Source: Gemmata massiliana | GTDB lineage: Bacteria; Planctomycetota; Planctomycetia; Gemmatales; Gemmataceae | Assembly: GCF_901538265.1 (NCBI RefSeq) | Contig: NZ_LR593886.1 | Coordinates: 6,779,738-6,843,737, forward strand | Direction: 5' to 3' | Length of the DNA stretch: 64,000 bases | Shown: positions 16,025-24,963 of the stretch, one piece after another | Layout: each line of letters starts with the position of its first letter | Numbering within the stretch: position 1 is the first letter of the stretch | Notes under the pieces: model-generated | Told to the model about the DNA's origin: nothing | The model's input: only the letters and a program-made list of their open reading frames with translations | The model's database searches: none | Translations under genes and position numbers: made by a program

Positions 16025-18028
16025 TTAGCTGGAAGAACTCGATGCGGACGCGGTCAGGGACGAGAGCTGGGTCTGAATCCCCTTCAGGTTGTTAACCGCG
16101 GTCTCCATCGCCGCGAACTGCGACTGGAGCTGAGCGGTCTTGGCGTCAACAAGCGCTTGCTGCTTGGCGACGTTCGCATCGATGTCCGACGTTTGCTTCG
16201 TGAACACGTCGTTGATCTGCTTGAACCGGCCGTTCACGGGGTCGAGGTACTTGTTGAGTACCGCCCCGAGCCGGCTGGCCAAACCCTGGGTCACGGTCAC
16301 GTTCGCGGAGCCGGGGGCCGACAGCGTGGAGGTCACCTGGAGCCCGTCGGTATTCGCGTTCCCCGGGGAGCCGGAGAGGATCTGGCCGGAACCGGTCGCG
16401 GCCTCGGTCACGCCGTTGACCACGAAGTTCCCGGCCACGTCCGTACCGGTCGCGGTTTCGGTCCCGTTGAACCCGAGGGCCGTGAGCAGGTCGGACGACC
16501 CGCCGGTGATCGCGACATTGGCCGCGGAGCCATACTTCTGGGTGGTGATCTGAACCTTACCGTCGCCATTAACCGAAGCCGTGACGAGATTTCCGTTCAG
16601 AGACGGGGCCGAGTTGATCGCCTTCTGGACCGCGGCGAGCAGGTCGTCCGTGCTCGCGTAAGGACCGCCCGGAATGGTGACCCCGATCGAGGCCAGGCTG
16701 TTCAACTTGACCTGGAGCGTGGTCGGGGCCGAGCCGCTCAGGATTACCGGCGGGTTGGACCCGATCAGCACCGCCCGCTTCGCCGGGGCCGTGATGTTGA
16801 CCTGGTACGGGGTGCCCGCCGTGGCCTTGGTCTTGTTCGTGCCGACGAGGAAATCGACCCCGGTCGCGTCCGATTTACCCGAGAGCGAGAACAGGCGCTT
16901 GAAATCGGCCTGGGCCGTGTCGCTGGTGTTCAGTGCGCTGGTGAACTTGTCGGAGTCGAACGTCAGCTTCCCGTCGTCGTCGAACGCGAGCCCGACGGTG
17001 GAGAGCCGGTTCGAGCTCGTGCTCAGCCCGGGGATGGTGGCCGCGAGCGCGCTCGACAGTTCGTTGGTCAGCGCGGACACGTCGCCGTTCCCGAGCAGCG
17101 CCCCGGCCGTCGAGCTGTCGGCGTCGAATTTCGTTTGCTCGGTGATGAAATCGCGCACCGCGTTGTACGAGGTGACGAAATCCTGGACCGCCTGGACGGT
17201 AGCAGAGGTGTCGGCCTTCACCGTCACGCTGATGGTCTTGGTCGCGTCCGCCTGAAGCACGTTCAGGCTGACACCCGTAATCAGGTTGTTCACCTGGTTG
17301 GTCGCGCTCGTGACGGTGATCGCACCGGCCCCGCTCCCGACCTTCACCTGGGCGTCCGTCGCGGCTTGGACCACGGTCGCACCCGGGTCGATCGCAGCGC
17401 CGGTGCCGGTGCTCAAGTTGTTCGTCACTGTAATAGCGTTGGCCGCACCCGTCTTGGCGGACGTGAGGAGCAACCGGTAGGGCGTCCCGCCCGTACCGTC
17501 GTTGACCACGGACGCCCGGAGGTCGCCGCCGGCCGTGTTGATCGAGTCGGCAAGGCCCTGGAGCGTGTTGTTGCGGCTGTCGACCGTCACGGTCGTCGCG
17601 GTCCCGCTCCCGACCTGGAGGGTCAGCGTGCCTTCTTTGATCTGAGCGTTGGGGTCGGAGAACCCAGCAGACGAGACCTGCGCGGCCTTCGCGAGGCTCA
17701 CAACGGACAGCGAGTACGTGCCCGCGACCGCGGCCGTTCCTGCGACAGCGGACACCGCCGTACTATCGGAGCTGGTTGCGGTGCGCCCGTCGAATGCCCC
17801 GCCCCCCGAACGGGCCAGGGCGTTGGTCTTGGATTGCAGGTCGTACAGTTTGCCCTGCAGCGTGGCAAACGTAGCCTGCTTGCTGATGACTTCGGTTTTC
17901 TGGACCTTGAACCGGTCGATCCGCTGTTGGCTGATCGAGTTCAAGCCGTCGATGATTTTGGCGGTATCGATACCGGTGGCCAGGCCGGAGAAGTTGAGTC
18001 CGTTGCTGTTAACACTACTGATGGCCAT
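16025..18028 (-). CDS. fliD: Flagellar filament cap protein FliD
   Basis: Start at 18028 gives GAGG 7 nt upstream; a longer frame begins at 18079. The 667-residue protein opens with SGLATGIDTAKIIDGLNSIS (FliD N-terminal helix) and closes with QTSDIDANVAKQQALVDAKT followed by AQLQSQFAAMETAVNNLKGI, the FliD C-terminal coiled coil. FliD caps the filament and folds incoming flagellin. It is longer than enterobacterial FliD (about 470) because of added Thr/Ala/Gly-rich central domains, in line with the enlarged flagellin nearby. Confidence 0.93.
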   Translation of the reverse strand: MAISSVNSNGLNFSGLATGIDTAKIIDGLNSISQQRIDRFKVQKTEVISKQATFATLQGKLYDLQSKTNALARSGGGAFDGRTATSSDSTAVSAVAGTAAVAGTYSLSVVSLAKAAQVSSAGFSDPNAQIKEGTLTLQVGSGTATTVTVDSRNNTLQGLADSINTAGGDLRASVVNDGTGGTPYRLLLTSAKTGAANAITVTNNLSTGTGAAIDPGATVVQAATDAQVKVGSGAGAITVTSATNQVNNLITGVSLNVLQADATKTISVTVKADTSATVQAVQDFVTSYNAVRDFITEQTKFDADSSTAGALLGNGDVSALTNELSSALAATIPGLSTSSNRLSTVGLAFDDDGKLTFDSDKFTSALNTSDTAQADFKRLFSLSGKSDATGVDFLVGTNKTKATAGTPYQVNITAPAKRAVLIGSNPPVILSGSAPTTLQVKLNSLASIGVTIPGGPYASTDDLLAAVQKAINSAPSLNGNLVTASVNGDGKVQITTQKYGSAANVAITGGSSDLLTALGFNGTETATGTDVAGNFVVNGVTEAATGSGQILSGSPGNANTDGLQVTSTLSAPGSANVTVTQGLASRLGAVLNKYLDPVNGRFKQINDVFTKQTSDIDANVAKQQALVDAKTAQLQSQFAAMETAVNNLKGIQTQLSSLTASASSSSS

Positions 18029-18096
18029 GAGAAACCTCGGGGTAGTTATGTGGGGCGCGAAAAGCGCGGAACGCGACAACCATAGTGTGCGGAATC

Positions 18097-18130
18097 GGGT
18101 GCGGGGCGAAGTTTCCTCCGCTCCGCACCC
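18097..18130 (-). terminator. Weak candidate terminator after fliC
   Basis: An 8-bp perfect stem (GGGTGCGG with CCGCACCC, 18097-18104 and 18123-18130) lies 36 nt beyond the fliC stop on the minus strand. It has an 18-nt loop and no U-run on that strand, so termination here is doubtful. Confidence 0.35.
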
Positions 18131-18166
18131 TTTTGGTTATCTTTTTTCAACTAGCGGCTCGTTCGA

Positions 18167-20347
18167 TTAGCCCCGGAGGAGCTGGGCGACGAGGGCCGTC
18201 GTCTGGTTGGCGTTGCCGAGCACCGTCGCACCGGCTTGTTGCTGCGTCTGGAGGCGGGTGAAGTTCGCGATTTCGGACGCGAAGTCCGTGTCGCGGATGA
18301 CCGACTGGGCCGCGGTCGTGTTTTCCAGGGTGTTACGCAGGCTGTTGGTGTTGGACTCGAGGCTGTTCGTCTGGAAGGCCCCGAGCTTCGCACGGATCGT
18401 GGACACGTCGGTGATCGCCTGGTCGATGATCTTGATCGCGTCTTGGGCCCCGTTCGAGGTCGTGACGTTGATCAGGCTCAGGTCGGTCGTGGCGACGTTG
18501 TTCAGCCCGCTCACCCCGGTGCCGAGGCGGTCCGCGGTCACCTTGTCGATCGAGATCTTCGAGAACTCACCCGCGTTCGCCCCGATCTGGAAGCTCAGCG
18601 AGTTGTCGGTCACGTTCACCGTGTTGCTGCCCGAGGTCGCCTTCCCGCTGGCCACCCCGACGTTGAACGTCAGGCCGGTGGTCGCGTCGCCCAGGGTCAC
18701 CGCGTTGCCCAGCCCTTGCGAGCCGGTCGACACGGTGGCTTCCGTCGCCCCGACGAACACCCGGAGGGCGTTCCCGGCCACACCGACGTCGGCCGAGCCG
18801 TTGCTCACGCCGGTCACCGCGGCGGTCGCGGCGGAGTCGGACTGGATGTTGATCGCGGACGAGCCGAGCACGTTGCTCTGGATCGTCAGCTTGCCGCCGA
18901 CGGAGCCGCTGACGGTGAACTTGCCCGAGCCGCCGCCGTTGGCGGAAGCGTTGTCCAGGGCCGCCTGCACCTTGCTCACGATGGTCGCGGAGCTGTCGCC
19001 GGTGGCCAGCGAGACCACGATCGAGGTGCTGTTGGTCAGGCTGCCACCCGAGATGGTCAGCGTGCCCGAGCTCGTGAGGGCGGCGCTGGTGATGTTGTTC
19101 GCCCCGGTGCCGCGGCCGCCGGTCGCGGTCCCGTTGGTCACCGACGTGCTGCTCACCGTCGCACCCGCGGAGCCGACTTCGGCCGCCGCGTTCGCGACCC
19201 CGGTGATCGCCGCGGTCGCGGCGTTGCCGGACTGGAGAGTCACGGCCGCGGTGCTCAACTTGCTCGTGACTTGCAGCTTACCACCGGACAGGGCGACCGA
19301 GAAGTTGCCCGTCCCAGCGGCCGCGTCGAGTTGAGCCTGAACGGTGTTCACGACGGTGGCGTTGGTGGACGCACCGGTCAGCCCGGACAGGTCCACGACC
19401 ACGCCCGCGGTGGCCAAACCGCCGCCCTTCACGGTCAGCGTCGCCGCACCCGCCGTACCGGTCGTCGTCCCGGCCGTGATGCCGAGGTTCGTGGAGGTCT
19501 GAGCAGTTGCAGCCGTGATCGTGAGAGCCTGGTTGCTGTCCTTGGCGGTGATCACGAGCGGGGCGCTGGTGGCCGTCGCGGTGACGGTGAAGCCGCTACC
19601 CAACTGGTTCTGGATCGCGGTGACCGCACCGGCGACCGTGGTCTGGGCACTCAGGTCCACGAACACCGAAGCGCTGAGCCCGCCGCCGCTGATCGTCAGC
19701 CCGGCCCCGGCCCCGAACGCCGCGTCCGCGGCCGCGTTACCGGCCCCGGTGTACACCGAGCCGTCCAGGTTCGCCGCAGCGACGTTACCCGAACCGGTGA
19801 TCGTGCCGCCACCAGCCGCACCAACCGCAATCGTCTGGTTGCCGGTCGGGGCCGTCGCACCGGCCTTGATCTGGCCCAGGGTGCTGGGGTTGGTGATGGT
19901 CGTCGCCAGAACCCCGGCCTGGCCGTTGAGCAGCAACTTGTTGCTACCGAACTTGGTCGTGTTGGCGATGTTGTTGATGGTGCTGAGGGCGTTCGTGATT
20001 TCGGCCTGGTTCGCGGCGAGGGCCGCGGAGTCCTGCACGCCGCTGTTGGCGGAGTCGAGGGCCAACCCGCGGGCCTTCGTGAGGAGGGTGTTGAGTTCGT
20101 TCAGCGCGCCTTCAGCGGTCTGCACCAGCGAGACGGCCTTGTTCGAGTTGTCGATAGCGGTCGTGAGGCCGGCGATCTGGGCCCGTTGTTGTTCCGAGAT
20201 CACGAGTCCGGCGGGGCCGTCCGCACCGCGGTTGATCTTGAGACCGGTCGAGAGCCGTTCCAGCGACTTCGACAGAGCGGTGCTGGTGCGGTTGAGGTTC
20301 TGCTGAGCGTTGAGCGAGGCGTTGTTGTTGACGACTGACAGAGCCAT
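18167..20347 (-). CDS. fliC: Flagellin, enlarged with internal repeat domains
   Basis: The 726-residue protein has conserved flagellin ends: N-terminal SLNAQQNLNRTSTALSKSLE, LERLSTGLKINRGADGPAGL and VQTAEGALNELNTLLTKA; C-terminal TDFASEIANFTRLQTQQQAG and a terminal LVAQLLRG. Between them (about residues 180-600) lie three similar blocks of roughly 90-100 residues, each beginning LTxxGGxL and ending in an ITG(V)..N/AEVG-like stretch, forming the exposed D2/D3 domains. E. coli-type flagellin is about 500 residues. Start 20347 has GGAG upstream. A sigma-28-like promoter motif lies 60 nt upstream of the start. Confidence 0.94.
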   Translation of the reverse strand: MALSVVNNNASLNAQQNLNRTSTALSKSLERLSTGLKINRGADGPAGLVISEQQRAQIAGLTTAIDNSNKAVSLVQTAEGALNELNTLLTKARGLALDSANSGVQDSAALAANQAEITNALSTINNIANTTKFGSNKLLLNGQAGVLATTITNPSTLGQIKAGATAPTGNQTIAVGAAGGGTITGSGNVAAANLDGSVYTGAGNAAADAAFGAGAGLTISGGGLSASVFVDLSAQTTVAGAVTAIQNQLGSGFTVTATATSAPLVITAKDSNQALTITAATAQTSTNLGITAGTTTGTAGAATLTVKGGGLATAGVVVDLSGLTGASTNATVVNTVQAQLDAAAGTGNFSVALSGGKLQVTSKLSTAAVTLQSGNAATAAITGVANAAAEVGSAGATVSSTSVTNGTATGGRGTGANNITSAALTSSGTLTISGGSLTNSTSIVVSLATGDSSATIVSKVQAALDNASANGGGSGKFTVSGSVGGKLTIQSNVLGSSAINIQSDSAATAAVTGVSNGSADVGVAGNALRVFVGATEATVSTGSQGLGNAVTLGDATTGLTFNVGVASGKATSGSNTVNVTDNSLSFQIGANAGEFSKISIDKVTADRLGTGVSGLNNVATTDLSLINVTTSNGAQDAIKIIDQAITDVSTIRAKLGAFQTNSLESNTNSLRNTLENTTAAQSVIRDTDFASEIANFTRLQTQQQAGATVLGNANQTTALVAQLLRG

Positions 20348-20406
20348 TGCGAGGCACTCCAAGTTGGATGTTTCTTGCGGGTTAGTGAGTCCAACCCGTC
20401 TGCATG

Positions 20407-20435
20407 AGTTATCGAAGTCGGTACTCGAAATTTGC
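20407..20435 (-). promoter_or_regulatory. Sigma-28-like promoter of fliC
   Basis: On the minus strand GCAAATTT (20428-20435) and TCGATAACT (20407-20415) are separated by 12 nt. The arrangement resembles the FliA consensus TAAA-N15-GCCGATAA. The same two blocks with the same spacing precede the flgM-like gene, which is the main support. The predicted 5' untranslated region is about 60 nt. Confidence 0.7.
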
Positions 20436-20505
20436 CCCCGTTTTTTTCGTCACCCGGCCCCGGCATGTGACACACTGTGTCCCGAAATCCGGCGCCCAAA
20501 ACGCC

Positions 20506-20542
20506 GACGGCCCCGGAGAGCATCGTGCTCTCCGGGGCCGTC
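20506..20542 (-). terminator. Strong hairpin terminator of the flgM-like gene
   Basis: A perfect 17-bp stem (20506-20522 with 20526-20542) and 3-nt loop lies 26 nt past the stop of the flgM-like gene. On the minus strand a GTTTT tract follows within a few bases. It separates that gene from fliC, which then depends on its own promoter. Confidence 0.8.
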
Positions 20543-20568
20543 GTGTTTGGTCGTTCTGTTAGGACAAG

Positions 20569-20892
20569 TTACTCGACGTCGGGAGCGGGGAGCACGCCCG
20601 CGTTCACCATCGACCGGGCGGCCGCGGCTGCGGCTTCCGGAGTGTTGAAGTCGCCAGCGGCGAGCCGGGCGGCCGCGACCGCGACGACGTCGGGCCGGAC
20701 CTCGGGGCTCTGGCGGACGGCGGCCAGCAGCGTGGCCAGCTTGCCGGTCAGCGCGAATTCCTTCGTGCTACCGGGCTGAGCGGTCGGCTGCGGTGCCACG
20801 ACCGGGGCCGTCTCGGACGTGCGGTTGCTGGACCGGACAGCGGGGGTTTGTTGGGGGGCGGTTTGTTGGGCTCCAGATGGTTCGATTCTCAT
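20569..20892 (-). CDS. flgM: FlgM-like anti-sigma-28 factor
   Basis: The 107-residue protein has a disordered Gln/Thr/Pro N-terminal half and a C-terminal helical part KLATLLAAVRQSPEVRPDVV then AVAAARLAAGDFNTPEAAAA. This matches the FlgM pattern (V..L...I..G.Y......IA..L). FlgM holds sigma-28 inactive until the hook is finished and FlgM is exported. The gene lies directly upstream of fliC and shares the same promoter-like motif, as expected for a class-3 gene. The identification rests on pattern and context. ATG at 20892 is chosen; 4 more residues are possible. Confidence 0.72.
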   Translation of the reverse strand: MRIEPSGAQQTAPQQTPAVRSSNRTSETAPVVAPQPTAQPGSTKEFALTGKLATLLAAVRQSPEVRPDVVAVAAARLAAGDFNTPEAAAAAARSMVNAGVLPAPDVE

Positions 20893-20944
20893 GACTCGAC
20901 TCACGTTTCAGGTGTGGGTGCCGGTGTTCGCGGCCTACAGAAAT

Positions 20945-20973
20945 AGTTATCGAGGGAGGCTCAGAAAATTTGC
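20945..20973 (-). promoter_or_regulatory. Sigma-28-like promoter of the flgM-like gene
   Basis: On the minus strand GCAAATTT (20966-20973) and TCGATAACT (20945-20953) are separated by 12 nt, identical blocks and spacing to the motif before fliC. The distance to the start codon at 20892 is about 52 nt. Confidence 0.7.
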
Positions 20974-21059
20974 CCCAAATTACCGGCAATAATCTCGGAG
21001 GGGTGTTTTCGATCATACCTTTGGAGCAAACCCCGCACAACTTCAACCGGTTTAATAGC

Positions 21060-23336
21060 ATGAGCGACACCCCTCTACCGCCCCCACCATCAGCCGAAGC
21101 CCTCGCGGCCTGGGCCGCCGCGGAAGCCGAGGCCGAGCGCGAGCTCGCCGAAATGGACGCCCGGGCCGCAGCAGAAGCGGCCGCGGCCGCAGCCGCCGGC
21201 AGTAACGCGGCCCCCAGCGCCCCGACCGGCGGGCACAGCGGCCATGGCCCGCGCCCCCCGTTCTTCCTCAAACTCATCGCGAAGTCGCGCCGGCTCGTCG
21301 GCGTGGGCCTCTTCCTATTGTGCGCGGGCGGCGGGACGGCCGCGGGCATCGCCTACACGAACAAAATCAAACACGCGGAAGCCGCAGCAGCCGCGGCCGA
21401 AGCCGAGGAACACGCGGACGCGCACGCGGGCGACGCCCATGCAAAGGACGCTCACGGGAAGGGCGCCCACGGGAAGGGCGCCCACGGCCCCGCGGACGCC
21501 TCTCTCGCCACGCGCATCGACACGCTGATCCGCTCGGGCTCTTATTCGGAAGCTCTTGGGTTGGTCCGCACGGCCCCGCCCAAGACATTCGGTCACGACG
21601 CGGCCCCGCTCGCGTATCGCGAGGCCCTGTGCCTCGAAGGGCTGGGGAAGTGGAAGGACGCGGACGCGGCGTTTAAGAAGGCCGAGGCCGACACGAACGT
21701 GGGCGCGTGGGCGCGGGCGCTTCTGGGTCGGGCGCGGTGCGCGGTCGCGACGGACGAATCCCAGACGGCACGGGCGCTCGCGGACCGCGTGCTGGTGCGC
21801 TCCGGGCACCCGGAGTGCCGGGGCACGAAGGTCTACGAAGAAGCGCTCCACCTGCGGGCACAACTCGCCGTGCGCGAACTCGGCGGCGGGCGCGACGTCG
21901 ACCCGCTCGACGCGGACGCGCTCGCGTGGCCGGTAATGCTCCTGAGCCCGGACAAGAGCCTCGACTGGCTCACGACCGACACACCGCCCGTCAGCCCGAT
22001 CCCGGACGCCGGGCGTGACCTCGTGGAGTTCCACCGCACGGATTCGCACGGCACTGCCGAAATCACCGCGCGCCTGTCGGTGCGGCCCGCGATCCAGGTG
22101 CTGCGAGCCATCGCGAAGGCCGCGGGGCTGGCGGTGCGGGCCGAGAACGACGTCATCGCGGCCCTGGCCGCCCCCATCGGGCCGATCGAGGTCGAGCGCC
22201 TGCCGCTCGGTGAGGTGCTCTCCGCGGTCACCGACCGGGCCGGAGTGGTGTGGGACATCCGGGGCGAAACGCTGATCCTCACGCGCGGCTCGCGCCCGAC
22301 CGAAGCCGGGACCACCGCGGAGGCGATCCGCCGACTCCTCGTGCTCGCCCCCGAGCACCCGATGGGCGAGGCCACGCGAGTGACGCTCGCGAACATCGAC
22401 CTCCGGGCCGGCCGGTTCCGCGCCGCGACCTCCGGGTACAAACAGGTTCTGGAGAGCGCAGGCAACAGCCAGGACGTCACGCACGCGGCCTTTAACTTGG
22501 GGCTGCTCGAACTCAAGGACGGCGTCCGGAACGCGGCCCGGGCGCGGTTCCTGGAAGTCATCGACCGCGCGCCGGGCACCCGCTGGGCGGACACCGCGTG
22601 GTACTGGATCGGGCGCACGTACCTCGACGGCGACGCCCCCGAACTGGCGCGCCGCGCGTACATGACCGCACTGGAAGGCAAGACGAAAGAAGTGACCTCG
22701 GGCGCGGCCCTCGCGGTGATCGCGTGCGACCTGCTCACCGGGGACGACGAGACCGCCACGGACCGGCTCCGCGACACCCGGTTCAGTAACCGAGAAGCGC
22801 ACGCGAACCTGGCAGCCTTCTTCGAGCGGCTCGTGCAGTACCGGATCGCCCCGACCGAGAGCCGGCGCGAGCTGCTCCTCACCGCGCTCAAGGGCGCGAA
22901 CGAGGTCCGCGGGCTGGGGCCGGCGGGCGCGTACCTCGCGGGCCGCGTGTACCTCGAACTCGGCATGGGGCAGCAGATGAGCAATCTGTACGACGCGACC
23001 GTTGAAACCGCACGCGGGCCGATCGCCCTGCGAATGCTGTTCGACACGGCCGAGCGGTACGACCGCCTGGGAGCACACAAGCCAGCCCGGTCGCGGTACC
23101 TGGCCATCGCCGCCGCGGACCCGGAAGGGCTCGGCGCGCTGGCAGAACTGCGGCTCGCGGCGATGGCCGCCCGCGAGGGCCAGGGCGTGGAAGCCGTCCG
23201 CCGGTGCCGGACCATTGTGGACCGCGCGGCCGTCTCGCGCTCGGAACTGTTGGCCGTCATGGGCCGCGGCTACGAGATCCAGAAGAAGCATGGGCTGGCC
23301 GCTGAGTGCTTCTCCGGCCGCGTTCCCGCCGAGTAA
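21060..23336 (+). CDS. Single-pass membrane protein with His-rich linker, STN-like domain and TPR repeats
   Basis: The 758-residue protein starts at an ATG 30 codons inside a longer open frame, because the upstream part overlaps the promoter region of the divergent flgM-like gene. Residues 11-50 are an Ala/Glu helix, 79-98 a membrane segment (LVGVGLFLLCAGGGTAAGIA) and 117-143 a His/Ala/Gly-rich linker with repeated DAHAKD or AHGKG units. Around 315-400 is a beta-alpha domain (LSVRPAIQVLRAIAKAAGLA and VERLPLGEVLSAVTDRAGVV) like the STN domain of secretins. The remainder is TPR-like helical repeats. The large part is predicted periplasmic. Function is unknown; it may be a scaffold. Confidence 0.8.
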   Translation: MSDTPLPPPPSAEALAAWAAAEAEAERELAEMDARAAAEAAAAAAAGSNAAPSAPTGGHSGHGPRPPFFLKLIAKSRRLVGVGLFLLCAGGGTAAGIAYTNKIKHAEAAAAAAEAEEHADAHAGDAHAKDAHGKGAHGKGAHGPADASLATRIDTLIRSGSYSEALGLVRTAPPKTFGHDAAPLAYREALCLEGLGKWKDADAAFKKAEADTNVGAWARALLGRARCAVATDESQTARALADRVLVRSGHPECRGTKVYEEALHLRAQLAVRELGGGRDVDPLDADALAWPVMLLSPDKSLDWLTTDTPPVSPIPDAGRDLVEFHRTDSHGTAEITARLSVRPAIQVLRAIAKAAGLAVRAENDVIAALAAPIGPIEVERLPLGEVLSAVTDRAGVVWDIRGETLILTRGSRPTEAGTTAEAIRRLLVLAPEHPMGEATRVTLANIDLRAGRFRAATSGYKQVLESAGNSQDVTHAAFNLGLLELKDGVRNAARARFLEVIDRAPGTRWADTAWYWIGRTYLDGDAPELARRAYMTALEGKTKEVTSGAALAVIACDLLTGDDETATDRLRDTRFSNREAHANLAAFFERLVQYRIAPTESRRELLLTALKGANEVRGLGPAGAYLAGRVYLELGMGQQMSNLYDATVETARGPIALRMLFDTAERYDRLGAHKPARSRYLAIAAADPEGLGALAELRLAAMAAREGQGVEAVRRCRTIVDRAAVSRSELLAVMGRGYEIQKKHGLAAECFSGRVPAE

Positions 23337-23485
23337 CAACGAGCAATCTCCCCTTCCCCGCGGCACCCACCGCGGGGAAGCACCTCCCGCAGCCCAACAC
23401 GTCACACGTCCGCTCTCAAATACCTCTTCGATCTTTTCACCACGCCAACAAGCCGCACCGATTCAAGGCGCGCGAACACATCGCG

Positions 23486-23905
23486 TCACTTGATCTGCCC
23501 GAGCGCGGCCACGACCAGAAGCACCGCGAGCACCGTGCTGAAGACGGCCCCCATCACGATCGCGAAAATCGCCCGCACCTTCCCGTCGAGCTTCGGGTTC
23601 TTCTTCAGGTGAACGAGCGCCAGGATACCGAATAGCAGCGCGAACGGGGCCGGAAGACAGAGCACGGAAACCAGCCCGATGTAGCCCGCGATGATGGCGA
23701 GGGCCGAGGTGTTGAGCGGCACCACCATCTTCAGCGCCGGGTCGAGTTCGTCTTCACGCGGGCGGCGCCGCGGGCGCGGGTAATCGTCATACTCGTCACC
23801 GTCTTCGGGCGGGCGCCGCGGGCGCTCATCGGACTCGTCCCCGTCGCGCTCGCGGGGCGGCCTTCGGTTCGGGCGGTCTTCGGGAAAAGGGGTATCGTCG
23901 GACAC
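23486..23905 (-). CDS. DUF4190-like small membrane protein
   Basis: The 139-residue protein has a charged, disordered N-terminal half rich in Arg, Asp and Pro, then two membrane segments at about residues 68-97 and 112-136, joined by ALVHLKKNPKLDGKVRAIFA. This two-helix arrangement with a GILALVHLKK-type turn is typical of DUF4190. It stands alone between convergent neighbours. No function can be assigned. Confidence 0.75.
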   Translation of the reverse strand: MSDDTPFPEDRPNRRPPRERDGDESDERPRRPPEDGDEYDDYPRPRRRPREDELDPALKMVVPLNTSALAIIAGYIGLVSVLCLPAPFALLFGILALVHLKKNPKLDGKVRAIFAIVMGAVFSTVLAVLLVVAALGQIK

Positions 23906-23953
23906 TGTGCCTCCTGATTACGGTTCGTGATTCAGGGGGTGCGAAAAGACGAA

Positions 23954-23977
23954 GCCCGCCCGGTGAACCGGACGGGC
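23954..23977 (-). terminator. Terminator downstream of gene 24008
   Basis: A GC-rich stem (23954-23963 with 23968-23977, one mismatch, 4-nt loop) is followed on the minus strand by TTCGTCTTTTCGC. It lies 30 nt past the stop of the minus-strand gene at 24008. Confidence 0.7.
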
Positions 23978-24007
23978 CAGTCGGCCGTTCAGAGACCGGA
24001 GCCGGGG

Positions 24008-24793
24008 TCAGTCTTTCTTCGGGAACGTCGGGCGCAGCTTGGCCGTGTCGAACGGCTCACCCACGAGCCCCTTCCACGCGGTCTTCTGGGTCGCGTCGAG
24101 GGCCTCTTCGACCTTCGCCCACGTTTCCTTACGGAGCTTGTCCACCTTCTTGTTCGCGGCGTCGAACTTCTCCGGGTCGAACTGCCCCTTGCCGCCGGCT
24201 TCGGCGAACAGTTCGCGGCTCTCCTTGTTGAACTCGTCGACGAGCCCCTTCACAGTGCTCTTCTGCGAGTCGCTCAGTTTGAGGGCCTCGGCGACTTCCT
24301 TCATGACCGCCTTCTGCGCGTCGGTCGGACCGAAGTTGAAGCCGCCCTTGTTCTTGTTACCGCCCTTGTTGCCGCCCTTGGCTTCCGGGTCGTTGAACAC
24401 GGTGAAGTTCATCACCTGGATCGAGATCTGCTTCAGCCGCTTCTTCTGGTCGGCGTTAAGGGTCTCGTCCACGACCTTCTTGACCTCTTCGGTCACTTTC
24501 GCCCCTTCCTCGGTAAGTTCGGCGATCTTGTCCTTGTCGACGTTTTTGAAACCCTGGGAAAATAGTTCCGTGCGCTTCTTGTTGAGCTCGGCTTGTTTCT
24601 CGACGGCCGGCTTGAGTTTGTCCTTCTGCGCGTTGGTCAACTTGATCTCTTCCTGGAGGGCCACATTGGTCAACACCAGGGAGTTCACGTCTTGGCCGCC
24701 GAACCCGAACCCGCCCCGTCCCGGTTGGGCCGCCACGACTGTGACGATACCTGCGGCCAGCAGAGCCGCGACCAGACACCGAATCGCTCGCAT
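24008..24793 (-). CDS. Secreted Spy/CpxP-like helical protein
   Basis: The 261-residue product has a signal peptide (MRAIRCLVAALLAAGIVTVVAA) and then Gly-rich and Lys/Glu-rich helical segments. LTNAQKDKLKPAVEKQ and LSDSQKSTVKGLVDEFNKES repeat an L(T/S)xxQKxxxKxLV pattern, similar to the LTxxQ motifs of Spy/CpxP periplasmic chaperones, and DATQKTAWKGLVGEPF may be a third. Similar proteins are frequent in planctomycetes. It is flanked by its own terminator. Confidence 0.65.
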   Translation of the reverse strand: MRAIRCLVAALLAAGIVTVVAAQPGRGGFGFGGQDVNSLVLTNVALQEEIKLTNAQKDKLKPAVEKQAELNKKRTELFSQGFKNVDKDKIAELTEEGAKVTEEVKKVVDETLNADQKKRLKQISIQVMNFTVFNDPEAKGGNKGGNKNKGGFNFGPTDAQKAVMKEVAEALKLSDSQKSTVKGLVDEFNKESRELFAEAGGKGQFDPEKFDAANKKVDKLRKETWAKVEEALDATQKTAWKGLVGEPFDTAKLRPTFPKKD

Positions 24794-24911
24794 GACGTCC
24801 CCTTGGGTAGAGAGGTGAATCGTTCGCCGGTGCGGGGTACGAGTTCCCGTCGGCTGTCCACATCGTTACGCCGAGAGAGTGAAAAGGGGATGAGAAAGTG
24901 ACAAAATGAAG

Positions 24912-24939
24912 GAAGCCCGCGACCTCGGCCACGGGCTTC
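24912..24939 (-). terminator. Terminator downstream of gene 24964
   Basis: An 8-bp perfect stem GAAGCCCG/CGGGCTTC (24912-24919 with 24932-24939) with a 12-nt loop, followed on the minus strand by CTTCATTTTGTC. It lies 25 nt past the stop of the gene at 24964. Confidence 0.65.
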
Positions 24940-24963
24940 TCACAAAAGCAATCGGCAGAGGTG

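Noticed and set aside
16004-20338. Plus-strand frames of about 700 codons opposite fliD and fliC
   Set aside because: Composition (Arg, Val, Gly, Asp, no domains) is that of an antisense shadow; no ribosome-binding sites.
21315-23405. Minus-strand 696-codon frame opposite gene 21060
   Set aside because: No signal or motif; the plus strand has a membrane segment and TPR pattern.
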